NCBI GenBank assembly: GCA_002698985.1
Contig: PAAY01000064.1
Coordinates: 1-64,000, forward strand
DNA from: Saprospirales bacterium
Lineage (GTDB): Bacteria > Bacteroidota > Bacteroidia > Chitinophagales > Saprospiraceae
Direction: 5' to 3'
DNA length: 64,000 nt
The position numbers were made by a program, and so were the translations under genes. The notes beneath the pieces were generated by a model. It was not told the origin of the DNA. It did not search any database and saw only the letters and a program-made list of their open reading frames with translations. Below are positions 29,358-39,711 of the stretch, in pieces (positions within the stretch are counted from its first letter, which is position 1; every line of letters starts with the position of its first letter).

Positions 29358-29656
29358 CCAGGACTCAGACCATAATAATTGAAGACCTTGTTGAACAGAT
29401 CCTGAACACGCAGGAAATGGTCAAGCTTCATCAGGACCACGATGATGAATTCATGGTCGAACAGTATATCTACAGGAGAAACTCTTTTGTCAAGAAGCTT
29501 TTGATCGAACTATTGAAAGTTGAGGAACAGAACCAAAACATAATTCAGGCTATCAAGACATGTGTTAGAATACTTGAAAAGAGCACTCCCGTGCAAAAAG
29601 GGAAAGGCGCCCGCAGTGGTTTAAAAAATCTGGCTTCTTTGGAATCAATAGCCTGA
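29354..29656 (+). CDS. Small helical partner protein of unknown function
   Basis: Starts in a 4-nt ATGA overlap with the preceding gene; MTRTQTIIIEDLVEQILNTQEMVKLHQDHDDEFMVEQYIYRRNSFVKKLLIELLKVEEQ... Confidence 0.7.
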   Translation: MTRTQTIIIEDLVEQILNTQEMVKLHQDHDDEFMVEQYIYRRNSFVKKLLIELLKVEEQNQNIIQAIKTCVRILEKSTPVQKGKGARSGLKNLASLESIA

Positions 29657-29675
29657 CCCATTCTTCGGTAAACGA

Positions 29676-29712
29676 AAAAATGGCAGCCAAAACGAATCTG
29701 GCTGCCATTTTT
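29676..29712. terminator. Bidirectional terminator between convergent genes
   Basis: AAAAATGGCAGCCA...TGGCTGCCATTTTT stem with A-run and T-run on the two sides. Confidence 0.85.
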
Positions 29713-29734
29713 CATTGAGGGATTGCTATCCTCA

Positions 29735-32700
29735 TCAATTCAGCGAGAACCTCACCGTCACACCGCTTCGGATGTTGGTGGTGGGATAACCTTGAGAGGT
29801 TTTCGGTTCATTGCGACGATAATCAAAGAAGAAGCGCATGCTGAGCTGTTTGTTGAGCTGGTAGGTCACCTGCGGCAGAATGCTCAGGGTGCGGTTACCG
29901 CGTGAGGGCTCCACAAGGTCGGTGTCAAGCTCGTAAATGCTGGTGATGTCATCGCGCAGCGAGAAATCGAAAGTGATGTCGAGGTCACCTGCCTCTCCCT
30001 GGCCGCGGGAGGCACCGGGGCGGGATGGTTGAGAAGGCTGGTTGTTGTTCGCACCTGGACGACGGCGTTTTTTCTTGGAAGAAAGGAATCCGAAATCCAC
30101 TTCCTTCAGCTTGTAGCCGAATCCGATGGTCAGTTCAGAGCCTTTGGTTTCGTGGAGGCGGTTGTCCACAAAGCCCATGTTCAGTGTACGGCTCTTTTTG
30201 TAATCCACCTTGAAGGACATGTCATTTTTCAGGCGCATATCCACACCCAACAGCGGGCTGAACTGCTCCTGGATCATGATGTTCGGAACCTCGAAACGGG
30301 TGTAAAAATCCAGTTTCGTCTGGTCCTGTTTGGTGGGGTCGTTGAAGTCGTACTGTAGGTTGCTCTGGAAAGAGTTCACCGTCAGGGTTCCCTTGTAGCC
30401 GTGGCTGAGGCTGAAGCTGGAGAAGATCTCGGAAAAGAAAGGCAGCTTCGACAGCCCGTTGTAAGTAAGGCGCCAGTTGGGCTTGGGCAGGGTCTTGATC
30501 AACACGTCGTTGATGAAGTCCGTACTCACATCCATGGTGGCAGCATCCTGTCCGGTGTAGGCAGCCAGGAAGGACGGCACCAGCACGTTTTGCTGGTAGC
30601 GGCCGTAGCCCTTCGGATAACCCAGCGATGCATCTTCGTCGTTGTCATGAACGCCCGTTCCAATGCGCTTGGCCACGACGACCCTGTTGTTCTCAAACTG
30701 GTGGAACAAGCCTACCAGGTCGTCATCGAACAAGGTTTTCAGGGCTGAATATGAAACCGTGAAGGATCCGAAATCGCTCGGAATCAGGTGTTCAAACTCT
30801 TCCTGGAAGCGCTCGTCGGGGTTGCCGAGTATTTTGTTGCGACGGAAAAACTCACTGTGGTTCTCCTGCTTGCTGCGGCTGGCCTCCACATCCACCCGGA
30901 AGTCGCTGAAGGGCTCCAGGGTCAGTTTACCATCCATTTGTTGCTTGTAGTTCTGGGTCACCGGTGCATTCAGCAGCTGGTCACCTGTGATCCACTGCCA
31001 GTTCTTGTAGAGCCAGTCATTGGGGCCGTAGTAGTCATTCAGGTCGATGTTGGGCTGCAAGCCGGCCACGAATCCCCATCCCGGAGAATCGAAACCGTTC
31101 ATTCCAAGTAGATCGGTATTGGGCAGATAGCCCGGCACCACGGTGGCAAAGTCTTCCTGGTAGTTGAGGCGAACCCTGCGCACCAGCATCAGCGGGCGGA
31201 TGAGGGCTTTTTCAATGGAACTTGGTCCGGTTTGCTTTTGCCGTTGGTTGTTGCGGCCCTGCGTATTGGGCCGGCGGCGGTCAGATTCTTCCTGAGCTCC
31301 CTGGCGGCTGCGGCTGCGGGTTTGTACCCGTCCGCGACGCTTGGTGTTGATACTCTTAAGGTAGTCGGAATAATTGTAGAGTTTTTCAAAATCGAAATCC
31401 CCGTTGATTTGGCGGTTCTGACCATTGCGGATGATGTTGCCGAGGCTGCGGGCACTGGGTGCCTGGCTGGCAGCATCCCAGCCGTAATTGGCCCGGTAGC
31501 TGGCCTTCACATTCACCCAGTCGAGGAATGGGAAGTTCTTCAGCGGTACATTGTAGGTCAGATTGATGTTGTGCTGGTAGCTCTTTGTACGGCCAAAATC
31601 CCGGATGCTTTGCCACACTGAATCCCGGCGGTATTGCCCGATGTCAGAAATGTACATGGGATCGGTGCTAGGCAGCATGGAGCGTTGCAGCATCAGGGTT
31701 TCGTCGGGTTCGTCGATCACTCCCCGGTTGTCGGCGTTGAACTGGAACTTCAGGTTCTTCGTCAAATCCCAGTTCAGGTCGTAATTCCGGTTCCAGAGGA
31801 ATTGCTTGTTGTAATAGGTATTGAACAGCGGATTGGTGCCGGCAAAGCGGTACTTGGTGGTATTGAAACGGCGATCGAGGTCCGTGCTGAAGCTGAAGGA
31901 ATTGGGCAGCGGATTGAAGTTGATCTCACGGATAAACTTCAGGGCCTTATTGTCGCTGCCTATCACTTCCTTGAACGGTTCGATGTAACCAGCCCGTCGG
32001 CTGTAGGTGTAATCGATGGCCCCTCTCCGGCGGGTCAGCACATCGCTCTCGATGATGGGGTCCCGGCGGGTGGTCTCGTCAAAGGCGTAGGTGAAGCTGA
32101 AGTTGGCAATGTCCCAAGGCATGGGCTTCTTATCCGGCCTCGTTCGCTCCTTCCGCACATTGGTAAAGTTGTAACTCTTGATCTCGGTCACCGTCTGTGC
32201 CTGCTCCTTTATCTGGTCCTTTTCTTCCTGTGTGTCGGCTGCCGCCAACTTTTCTTTCAGCTCGATGTCCAGGTCGTAGGGGTCGAATTGCGGATTGCGG
32301 GTTTCTTTGGAATACTGAAAGTAAAATGGTAGACGAATGCCCGTGTTGCCCGGAATGAACTTGGACAGTTCCAGGCTGGTAGCAATGTCGTACTGGGTGA
32401 TCTCCTCCCGGCTCCGCTCGGCCAGTTGCTGGTCCAGCGCACCATAACCAATGCTGGAATACTTGGTGGAGAAGGTGAAGGTTCCCAGGTCGGCCATTTG
32501 CAGGTCAATGCGGGCCGTGGCAGCCACCCCACCCCGCTCGTCGAGGCCGAAAACGCGCAGCTCGTTCACCCAAACTTCCACGCTCTTCTTGTCGGCGGGG
32601 TCACAACCGGAGCCCTGTATGGGATTCCGCACACCCACCATGATAGACTTCACCAGACCCAGGTTCGGGTTACCCTTGATACTCACCCTGGCATCGGGCC

Positions 32701-35700
32701 GGTCGGGGTCGTTTTCAATGTAAAGGTCGCCTACGGCAACACCGCTGCCGTTCCGGTTGATCTTGATTTGCTTCAGCAACTCGAAGTTGATGTTGAAATC
32801 GTTTTCAGCCGGCCAAACCACCCGCGGGTATTCGGGCGCATTGTAAGGCACCGTAAAGTCGTTGGAGATCTTCAGCGGAATCTCGTATTCGTAAAAGTTG
32901 TTCTTGAAGTCGGAACCGATGCGGATAAACACGCTCAATTCACCATCCTGGATGTCCTCCAGTCCACTGCCGCAGTCGTTGGGCTCGGCATGAACGAACA
33001 TCTTCAGCTTTGATAAGACACGCAGGTCCAGGTTCAGGTTTTTGAAAATACCGCGGGCGTCGCCGTCTTCCAGGTCGCAAATTTCTATGGCCAGCGCTTG
33101 CTCGTTTTGCAGGGCATTGATGTTGACACCCAGGGCCTGCTCACGGCTGATGCCCGGCGGCAGGGCGTAACCAAATGGCTGGCGCTGGCTGTTCTCCTCG
33201 ATGTTGACGGCATTCACCTCAAATTGTGTCTGGTCGAAATCGCTGGGATCAACACCCAGGCAGGTTTCACCGAGGGGCTGCTGGTAGCGGCGCCACTGGT
33301 TGCGCACCAGCTCCAGCGTTGCGAAGCGAAAGTTCACCTTTTTGCGGAAGCCCTTGAAATACATCCGCATGAAGCGAATGGAACGGAAGTCCTGAATACC
33401 ACCCACTTTCTTGAAGTTCGGGTCGGTTTCCAACAAATTCAGCGGAACCCGGAAGCGGTACCAGATGCGCCGGTCGTCTTCAGAAACGATTGACTCGGTA
33501 ATGAATGGGTTGCCCTCCGTCTCGATTCCACGGTCACCGTCGTATTTGATGGGGATGCGGTATTGGAAATAGCTTTCGGTTTCATTCAGGGTCCTGTCGC
33601 CGTCCAGGTCTTCGGCATCCGGCAACTGCGTGGACGACATCACGAAGGTGCTACCGGTGTTCTCGGGGGTGTTGCCCTCCGTTCCGAAAAAGCGGCTGTA
33701 GCGCTCCAGCACCGGCGTATCGTCGGGGAAATCACGGTAGTGAACAAAGTTGTCATTGGAGGGGTCGGCTTCTATCTGTGCGTAAACCGCCGGCGACACC
33801 CCGCCCTGCACGGCCGCCAGGTAATTGGCAAATTTTTGTCGCTCCCCATCGTCATTCAATCCGTCGAGGCCCACGTCCTGTGCCCGGCGGTTCTCAACAT
33901 CGATGTCGAAGGCGTTGGTGATCTGCTGCGACAGCGGCACCCGCCCCCACTGGGTTTCCGTGGTGCGGCGCCCTTGTGTATTCGGGCCCGGCAAACCGTT
34001 TTCGAAGAACTTCCGGCTGTCCGGCATGATGTCCTCCGACACGTTTCCGAGGTTGAAATAAATGTACCCGTCCATGCCTCCGTCGGCGGCTTCGGGGTTA
34101 CCGCCGATGGCACCGGTGGTGTCCAGGTAGGGGCTCATCATCCAGAACTCGATGAACTCGATGTTGGCCGCCTGAAAGTCGTTGGTGTTGAGGGCTCGCA
34201 TGATACCTGCCCAGCGGGTCTCCGGTGCCAGCAGGCTACCGTCGGAATCCAAGCCGGCAGAATAGGGCGTACCACCCGGCACATCAAAGTTGTACGAACC
34301 GCGCCGTGCCGGATCGTAGTTGATGTCGAATATCTGTGCATAGGTATCACCAAACTGCTGGGTGGGCGTGAAGTTGGGGAAGATCTCCTGCTGGCGGATG
34401 GGCAAGGTGTAAGGATTGCCCTGGTCAACGCCCTGGTTCCGCAAACTCGGGTCTATCCGGAACCAGCTCACATAAGCCCGGTTGACGCCCGGATAGGTTG
34501 TATCGGTGCGCTCCGCTTCGGGAAACATCGGATTGTTGTTGTTCTCGTCGTTGCGCGGCACACTGGCCAGCACCCAACCGTTGTTGCCGATGAAGGGACT
34601 GCGCAAGTCTATGCTGGAAACACTGCCTTCAAAGTCATCGAGGTACACCACCCCACCTTTGTCTTTGTCGTCGGCCGTGTCTTCGTTAATGGCTTTGGAG
34701 TGGCCGGGTTTCAGTGCGGCCGTTTCGGCAGAAAAGGTGATGGTTGATTTTTCCTTCGTAGAATACAGCGGCAGCTTGTCCACCAGCCTGGTGAGCCAGG
34801 GGGCTTCATTGCTGTAATTCACGTCGAGTCCGAAAATCCGGTTGTTGATGGGGTCGTCGCCGATGTTCACCTTTTGGGTGTAAGGGCGCTCGAAGAGGTG
34901 CAGGTAAGTGGCCCCCAGGGTCACGTGCTTGTTGAGGGTGTAATCAGCCCGCAAACCGAGCATGGTTTTCGTCTGAAAACCGAACAGGGTGTTGTCTTCA
35001 AAAGACACCTTGATGGGCACCCCGGCATTCAGGATGGCATCGTTGAGGATCTTCACCCGGCCGATGTTGTAATCCACTTCGTAATCCACACCTTCGCGCA
35101 AAATCTGCCCGCCGGCACTTACGGAAACGGAGCCGGGTGGAATGTTGAAGGCTCCGAGCGAAATTTCCGACGAAACAGAACTCTTGTAACTACCCTCGAT
35201 GGTGAAGCGGTTGAACTCGGCAAACTCCCTCGCCACAAACTGGGTATTGTCGTAGAGCTGGGAGTACACGAATTTGGCGGAGTCAGCAGGGTTGTCGAAT
35301 TGCTCTGCCAGGGCGCTGCCAAAAGGCTCCAGCTTCGGGAAGATGATTCGGCCGTTGCGGGTGTTGATGGTGACCCCTTCTACGAAGTCGAACACCCCAT
35401 CGGGTTGGGGATCGTTCTGTACGTTCAGCCGGTCCAGGTTGAACACCCGCAGCAGCGGTATGCCCGCCAGGTTGGTTTCCGGAAGGAAGCGCTTCTTGCC
35501 CTCGCCGGGGTCTTCGTAATAAATGTCCAATTTGAAATCCTCCCTCGACACGTTGAAAGCGCCGATGGAGTACACGTTTTTCATCATCAGGTCCCAGGTC
35601 GGCAGGTCTACCGGCTGGGTGGTACCCTTCAGCATTTTCACGAAGAGCACGTTCTGGGTGGTGGTGTCGGTGTTTTGCGGGATGTCTTCGGCAATTTCAC

Positions 35701-37234
35701 CCACCTGGTAAACGCTGTCGCCGTAAGAATACTCAAATGCGATACCCACCACCTGGTCGGGCTGGATGTTCACGTTGAGCGAGATGAATCCGAGGTTGGG
35801 GTGGTAGGTGAACTCCGTCGGAGAAAGCTGGCGGGCGGTCACCTTTTCAAAGTCGCGGCCCTGTTGCAGGTTGAATCCGGGGCCGCGCAATTCGTTCACC
35901 ACCTTCTCGACCGTACGGGTGCGGCGGTCTGCCAGCAGTTTTCCGTAGATGGGGTTGGCATTGTTGTCGGGCAGCGGGTCGCCGTTCAGGTCGGTGAAAA
36001 CGGGCACGGCCGGCGGCTGCAAGTCGGGATTGGTATTGGTGGTGCGGGTGGTTTCACCCAGGTCGGCAATGGCCACGATGTTACGGATGTTCTCGGTGGC
36101 GTTCCGTGTGTCGGTCACCCACACCTGAATGTTCTGCACCGTGAACAGGGTTTTGATCTGCGGCAGTTCGCTCAGGGCATCCTCAAAGTGGTTGCGGTTG
36201 TAATGCGTGAGGAAGAAGTGGCGGTTTTCGTCGTACTCGTCGGCAAACACTTCAAAAGTCTGGAACTGGCTGCCACCCTGCAGGGTGATCTCCTCCCGCT
36301 CTGACTTCTGTTGCGAAGCGACGGTGGTCAGCCGCAAGCGGCCAAACTGCATTTCTGTTTTCAGACCGAACAAACTCTGGCTGCCCTGGATGAGGGTTCC
36401 GCGCAGCGGGAGGCTCACATTACCGGCCTCTATTTTCTTGATGATGTCGTCTTCGCCAAAAGCATCGGTGTTGTAATCGAGCTTCATGGTGTTGTCGAAG
36501 TCGAAAGTAGCCTGGGTATTGTAGTTGGTAGAGAGCTTCAGCTTCTTACCGATGGAGCCCTGCACGTTCATCTGGATGCCCATGTCGAAGTCGAATCCAC
36601 CCTGACGCTGCTGGCGCTGGGTGAAGCTGGGGTTCTTGATGTTGGAGAACTCCACCCCGAAAGTCAGATCGATGTTACCCTGCGGGCGGATGTCCACCTC
36701 AGTGCCGCCAAAGAGGCGGTCGATGAGCTGGTTTTTGACATCGACTTCCTGAATGGGGTCCAGCCTGCCGGTGCTGCTGCCGCCGGAGCTGAGCCCTGCC
36801 AGGTCGCGGAAATACTGGGTTTCCTGCTGTTTGGAGCGGTATTCCAGGTACTCCTCAAAAGTCATGTATGTGGGCGGGCGGAAATAGTACTCACCCACGC
36901 TCTCGGTGATGATGTATTGCCCTGTTTCGGGGTCGTACTCTACGTTCTTCTCAATAGCAGGGGGATCCTGCAGATCGAAGGGGTTGGGAGTTGTGTGAAG
37001 AAAATCGTCGTAACGTTCCTCAATGGGGATGGTGTCCTGTGGCGGGGTTTGTGGTTCAGGTGTGGGGTCTTCCTTTGCCGGCTGCTCATCAGCTGCGGCC
37101 AGCACATTGGCTGGGGTGAAGGGGTTGGCCGGCAGATTGGGGTTGGCCAACAACCAGATACTCAATGAAAAAACCAGTCCTGTCACTAATACGCCGGGTA
37201 AAACTGTACGCTTCATCATAATCGTAGTGGGCAA
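29735..37234 (-). CDS. sprA: Cell surface protein SprA (T9SS outer-membrane translocon), 2499 aa
   Basis: Length and family segments such as GNIDLTFGVEFSNIKNPSFTQRQQRQGGFDFDMGIQMNVQGSIGKKLKLSTNYNTQATFDFDN and GVVYLDDFEGSVSSIDLRSP; adjacent to ruvA. Confidence 0.97.
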   Translation of the reverse strand: MPTTIMMKRTVLPGVLVTGLVFSLSIWLLANPNLPANPFTPANVLAAADEQPAKEDPTPEPQTPPQDTIPIEERYDDFLHTTPNPFDLQDPPAIEKNVEYDPETGQYIITESVGEYYFRPPTYMTFEEYLEYRSKQQETQYFRDLAGLSSGGSSTGRLDPIQEVDVKNQLIDRLFGGTEVDIRPQGNIDLTFGVEFSNIKNPSFTQRQQRQGGFDFDMGIQMNVQGSIGKKLKLSTNYNTQATFDFDNTMKLDYNTDAFGEDDIIKKIEAGNVSLPLRGTLIQGSQSLFGLKTEMQFGRLRLTTVASQQKSEREEITLQGGSQFQTFEVFADEYDENRHFFLTHYNRNHFEDALSELPQIKTLFTVQNIQVWVTDTRNATENIRNIVAIADLGETTRTTNTNPDLQPPAVPVFTDLNGDPLPDNNANPIYGKLLADRRTRTVEKVVNELRGPGFNLQQGRDFEKVTARQLSPTEFTYHPNLGFISLNVNIQPDQVVGIAFEYSYGDSVYQVGEIAEDIPQNTDTTTQNVLFVKMLKGTTQPVDLPTWDLMMKNVYSIGAFNVSREDFKLDIYYEDPGEGKKRFLPETNLAGIPLLRVFNLDRLNVQNDPQPDGVFDFVEGVTINTRNGRIIFPKLEPFGSALAEQFDNPADSAKFVYSQLYDNTQFVAREFAEFNRFTIEGSYKSSVSSEISLGAFNIPPGSVSVSAGGQILREGVDYEVDYNIGRVKILNDAILNAGVPIKVSFEDNTLFGFQTKTMLGLRADYTLNKHVTLGATYLHLFERPYTQKVNIGDDPINNRIFGLDVNYSNEAPWLTRLVDKLPLYSTKEKSTITFSAETAALKPGHSKAINEDTADDKDKGGVVYLDDFEGSVSSIDLRSPFIGNNGWVLASVPRNDENNNNPMFPEAERTDTTYPGVNRAYVSWFRIDPSLRNQGVDQGNPYTLPIRQQEIFPNFTPTQQFGDTYAQIFDINYDPARRGSYNFDVPGGTPYSAGLDSDGSLLAPETRWAGIMRALNTNDFQAANIEFIEFWMMSPYLDTTGAIGGNPEAADGGMDGYIYFNLGNVSEDIMPDSRKFFENGLPGPNTQGRRTTETQWGRVPLSQQITNAFDIDVENRRAQDVGLDGLNDDGERQKFANYLAAVQGGVSPAVYAQIEADPSNDNFVHYRDFPDDTPVLERYSRFFGTEGNTPENTGSTFVMSSTQLPDAEDLDGDRTLNETESYFQYRIPIKYDGDRGIETEGNPFITESIVSEDDRRIWYRFRVPLNLLETDPNFKKVGGIQDFRSIRFMRMYFKGFRKKVNFRFATLELVRNQWRRYQQPLGETCLGVDPSDFDQTQFEVNAVNIEENSQRQPFGYALPPGISREQALGVNINALQNEQALAIEICDLEDGDARGIFKNLNLDLRVLSKLKMFVHAEPNDCGSGLEDIQDGELSVFIRIGSDFKNNFYEYEIPLKISNDFTVPYNAPEYPRVVWPAENDFNINFELLKQIKINRNGSGVAVGDLYIENDPDRPDARVSIKGNPNLGLVKSIMVGVRNPIQGSGCDPADKKSVEVWVNELRVFGLDERGGVAATARIDLQMADLGTFTFSTKYSSIGYGALDQQLAERSREEITQYDIATSLELSKFIPGNTGIRLPFYFQYSKETRNPQFDPYDLDIELKEKLAAADTQEEKDQIKEQAQTVTEIKSYNFTNVRKERTRPDKKPMPWDIANFSFTYAFDETTRRDPIIESDVLTRRRGAIDYTYSRRAGYIEPFKEVIGSDNKALKFIREINFNPLPNSFSFSTDLDRRFNTTKYRFAGTNPLFNTYYNKQFLWNRNYDLNWDLTKNLKFQFNADNRGVIDEPDETLMLQRSMLPSTDPMYISDIGQYRRDSVWQSIRDFGRTKSYQHNINLTYNVPLKNFPFLDWVNVKASYRANYGWDAASQAPSARSLGNIIRNGQNRQINGDFDFEKLYNYSDYLKSINTKRRGRVQTRSRSRQGAQEESDRRRPNTQGRNNQRQKQTGPSSIEKALIRPLMLVRRVRLNYQEDFATVVPGYLPNTDLLGMNGFDSPGWGFVAGLQPNIDLNDYYGPNDWLYKNWQWITGDQLLNAPVTQNYKQQMDGKLTLEPFSDFRVDVEASRSKQENHSEFFRRNKILGNPDERFQEEFEHLIPSDFGSFTVSYSALKTLFDDDLVGLFHQFENNRVVVAKRIGTGVHDNDEDASLGYPKGYGRYQQNVLVPSFLAAYTGQDAATMDVSTDFINDVLIKTLPKPNWRLTYNGLSKLPFFSEIFSSFSLSHGYKGTLTVNSFQSNLQYDFNDPTKQDQTKLDFYTRFEVPNIMIQEQFSPLLGVDMRLKNDMSFKVDYKKSRTLNMGFVDNRLHETKGSELTIGFGYKLKEVDFGFLSSKKKRRRPGANNNQPSQPSRPGASRGQGEAGDLDITFDFSLRDDITSIYELDTDLVEPSRGNRTLSILPQVTYQLNKQLSMRFFFDYRRNEPKTSQGYPTTNIRSGVTVRFSLN

Positions 37235-37494
37235 TAGCTTCGAATTCTTCAGGGTAGTACAAAGTCGTTTTTGCAGATAGGCAAGGCAGGAAAGAAACCT
37301 TCCCCCATCCTGAAATGAGGGTTTTACGCAAGCTTACCGGAATGGTTGGGTTGAAAATGTAATTTATCTCCAGTAAATGAAATTGGTTATCGAATCCCGC
37401 AGTTGCCCGCAATTTTTTTGACACGCCCTGAACGCCTGGCATCAGGGCTATTTTCTAAGCTTTCGGACTTTAACGTTTCGGCGTCGCCCCTTTG

Positions 37495-38112
37495 TCATGA
37501 CAGTTGCTGCAAAGCCAGCCGGATGAGGTCTTCCACCCTGCTCAGGCCGGGGTTGTCCTGCAGCACTTTGTTCAATGCCTTTTGGGCCTGTATCTTGTTC
37601 ACCTGCAAAGACAGCAGCGCCGCCAGGGCCTCCTGACGCATGGCATTGCCGGCAGGCGAAGTGGAATGCGCCTCCATGCCTGCAGAACCACCTTCTTTCA
37701 ACAATACATTCTTCAGGTCCAAAATGATCTGTTTGGCCGTTTTGCGGCCGATTCCCTTGACCTTGCACAGCGAGGCTTCGTTTTCTGCAATAATGGCCGC
37801 ACGCAGTTCTTCGGGCGGCAGGGTACTCAGCATCACCTGCGCCGTAGAGGGCCCCACACCCGACACCGAAATCAGACGCACAAACAGGCTCCGCTCGTCG
37901 TCGTCGGCAAAGCCGTACAACTGCTGGGAGTCCTCTTTGACGTGGTAATAGGTCAAAATCTTCACCTGCTCCAGTTGCTCGATCCGGGCATAGGTGTGCA
38001 GGCTGATGTTGATGAAATAACCAATACCGCCCGCCTCCACCACGATGTGCGTGGGAGCCTTGAAAGTGATTTGACCTTTTACATAAGTGATCATAAATGC
38101 CGTCTTGTTCAA
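37495..38112 (-). CDS. ruvA: Holliday junction branch migration protein RuvA
   Basis: MITYVKGQITFKAPTHIVVEAGGIGYFINISLHTY...LLTYYHVKEDSQQLYGFADDDERSLFVRLISVSGVGPSTAQVMLS. Confidence 0.95.
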   Translation of the reverse strand: MNKTAFMITYVKGQITFKAPTHIVVEAGGIGYFINISLHTYARIEQLEQVKILTYYHVKEDSQQLYGFADDDERSLFVRLISVSGVGPSTAQVMLSTLPPEELRAAIIAENEASLCKVKGIGRKTAKQIILDLKNVLLKEGGSAGMEAHSTSPAGNAMRQEALAALLSLQVNKIQAQKALNKVLQDNPGLSRVEDLIRLALQQLS

Positions 38113-38240
38113 TGAGGTAATGACTGCGAGTCATCACTTCATTTGAATACCTGGTCAGAAAACGGCGCGAAGGTAGGAAAAGCGGGAATCAGCTGTAATG
38201 GGCTGATAAGTCTAAGTCATCTGTTCTATCCCCTCTCATA

Positions 38241-39704
38241 TCACAGCACCACCTTCACCAGTTTGAGCCGGTGCCGGCGTTCGCTGGGCACAATGAAGGT
38301 GTCGGCTGACACCTGCACCCCGTAGCGGAAGAGCAGGCCGAGGTCCTTGCGTTCTGTGTTCATGACGGAGTCGTGGTCGAAGCTGCCATCGGCGCGTACG
38401 ATGTACTCGCTGACGGTATTTTCGGTTTTGACCTCATCGTTGTACACCAGGCGCAGGGCCGCAGGGGTTTTGGCCAGGAAGTAGGAGGAGTAGATGCCGT
38501 CGTCGTCCTGGCTGTATTGCTTTTTGTGGAGGATGATCTTCCAGTGCTCGTCGCCGTTGGGGTGGAGCGAGATCATAAAAACGTCGTCGTAATAATAGTC
38601 CGTGATGGGCCGGATGCCGGTGCGGGCATAGTAACTGTTGCTGGTGACGCCGCGCTGAAAACGCTTGTACAACTCTGCAATCATGATGATGCCACCATCC
38701 CGCCGGTGCACGATGTCCTGCACGGTCACTTCAGCAATGCTTTTGTGTTTCAGCCGCTCTTTGTCGCTCTCCAGCAACACCCTCACGAATTCGTCTTCAA
38801 ACTCGTAGAATTTCAATTGCTGGCTGGTGAAATCATCGGCTTTGGCGTGGAAGAAAAAGTACCCTTCCGCCCTCATGGTGTTGTTGACGGAATAGAGCCC
38901 CGCCGCCACCAGGTTCTTGTTCAGGTTGTCGAAGGACCACAGCACATCAAAGGTGAGGTAATTGGCCATGTTGATGAGGTGGCGTCGCATCAGCCCATCG
39001 GTGAGATCCCCCTGCACGAAGACTTCGAAATGGTGCTCATCGGCTTTGGCCTTCCGGTTTTTGCGGTCCAGGACGAGGTACATGTTGCCCTCGTTGTCGG
39101 TCAGCATCTGCACGAAATCCCGCTGGTACAGGAAGTCGTCAACGGTGAATTGTGTCTCCCACAGCAATTCCATGTTTTTCATGCTGAAAGAGAAGACGTT
39201 GAACTTGTCCATGTCTTCGATGAACCAGATGAGGGCCGTCTGTTTGTCTTCGGAAACGACGATTTCGTAATTGGGCGAGTAAAACAGTTTTTCGAAAATG
39301 TGGATGGTGGTGGAGTCCACCAGGTTGGCACCGGGGCTGTAGCGGTGCACTTTCAGCACGGGCTGCAACTTGTGGCGAAACTCATAAAACACGCAAAAAT
39401 CGCTGCCCATGGGCACGGCCTGTATGACTCTTGGCCTTTTTTTATCCAGTTCCAATTCTCTTTCCCATCGCTTGCGCAACTCGTGGTCGTAGCCCCGCAC
39501 CTCCACCTTGTTTTGCTGGTCCAGAAACAGCAGCACATTGCCCCTCCCGTCGGGAATCACTTCGTAATAGGCCTCATCTTTCAGAATGAGCTGGTCGGAG
39601 ACGGTCACCGTTTGCGACGAAAGAAACAGCGGCAGAAAGAGGCAAAGCAGGAAGTGAAAACTAGATTTTTTCATAGCCAATGGGTTTACGACGGGGGCTG
39701 TCAA
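38241..39704 (-). CDS. Hypothetical exported protein
   Basis: Signal peptide (FHFLLCLFLPLFLSSQTVTVSD); 487-aa intact ORF. Confidence 0.75.
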   Translation of the reverse strand: MTAPVVNPLAMKKSSFHFLLCLFLPLFLSSQTVTVSDQLILKDEAYYEVIPDGRGNVLLFLDQQNKVEVRGYDHELRKRWERELELDKKRPRVIQAVPMGSDFCVFYEFRHKLQPVLKVHRYSPGANLVDSTTIHIFEKLFYSPNYEIVVSEDKQTALIWFIEDMDKFNVFSFSMKNMELLWETQFTVDDFLYQRDFVQMLTDNEGNMYLVLDRKNRKAKADEHHFEVFVQGDLTDGLMRRHLINMANYLTFDVLWSFDNLNKNLVAAGLYSVNNTMRAEGYFFFHAKADDFTSQQLKFYEFEDEFVRVLLESDKERLKHKSIAEVTVQDIVHRRDGGIIMIAELYKRFQRGVTSNSYYARTGIRPITDYYYDDVFMISLHPNGDEHWKIILHKKQYSQDDDGIYSSYFLAKTPAALRLVYNDEVKTENTVSEYIVRADGSFDHDSVMNTERKDLGLLFRYGVQVSADTFIVPSERRHRLKLVKVVL

Positions 39705-39711
39705 AAAGGGT

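Noticed and set aside
29735-38112. sprA next to ruvA
   Set aside because: Recurrent gene neighbourhood in Bacteroidota; not novel.
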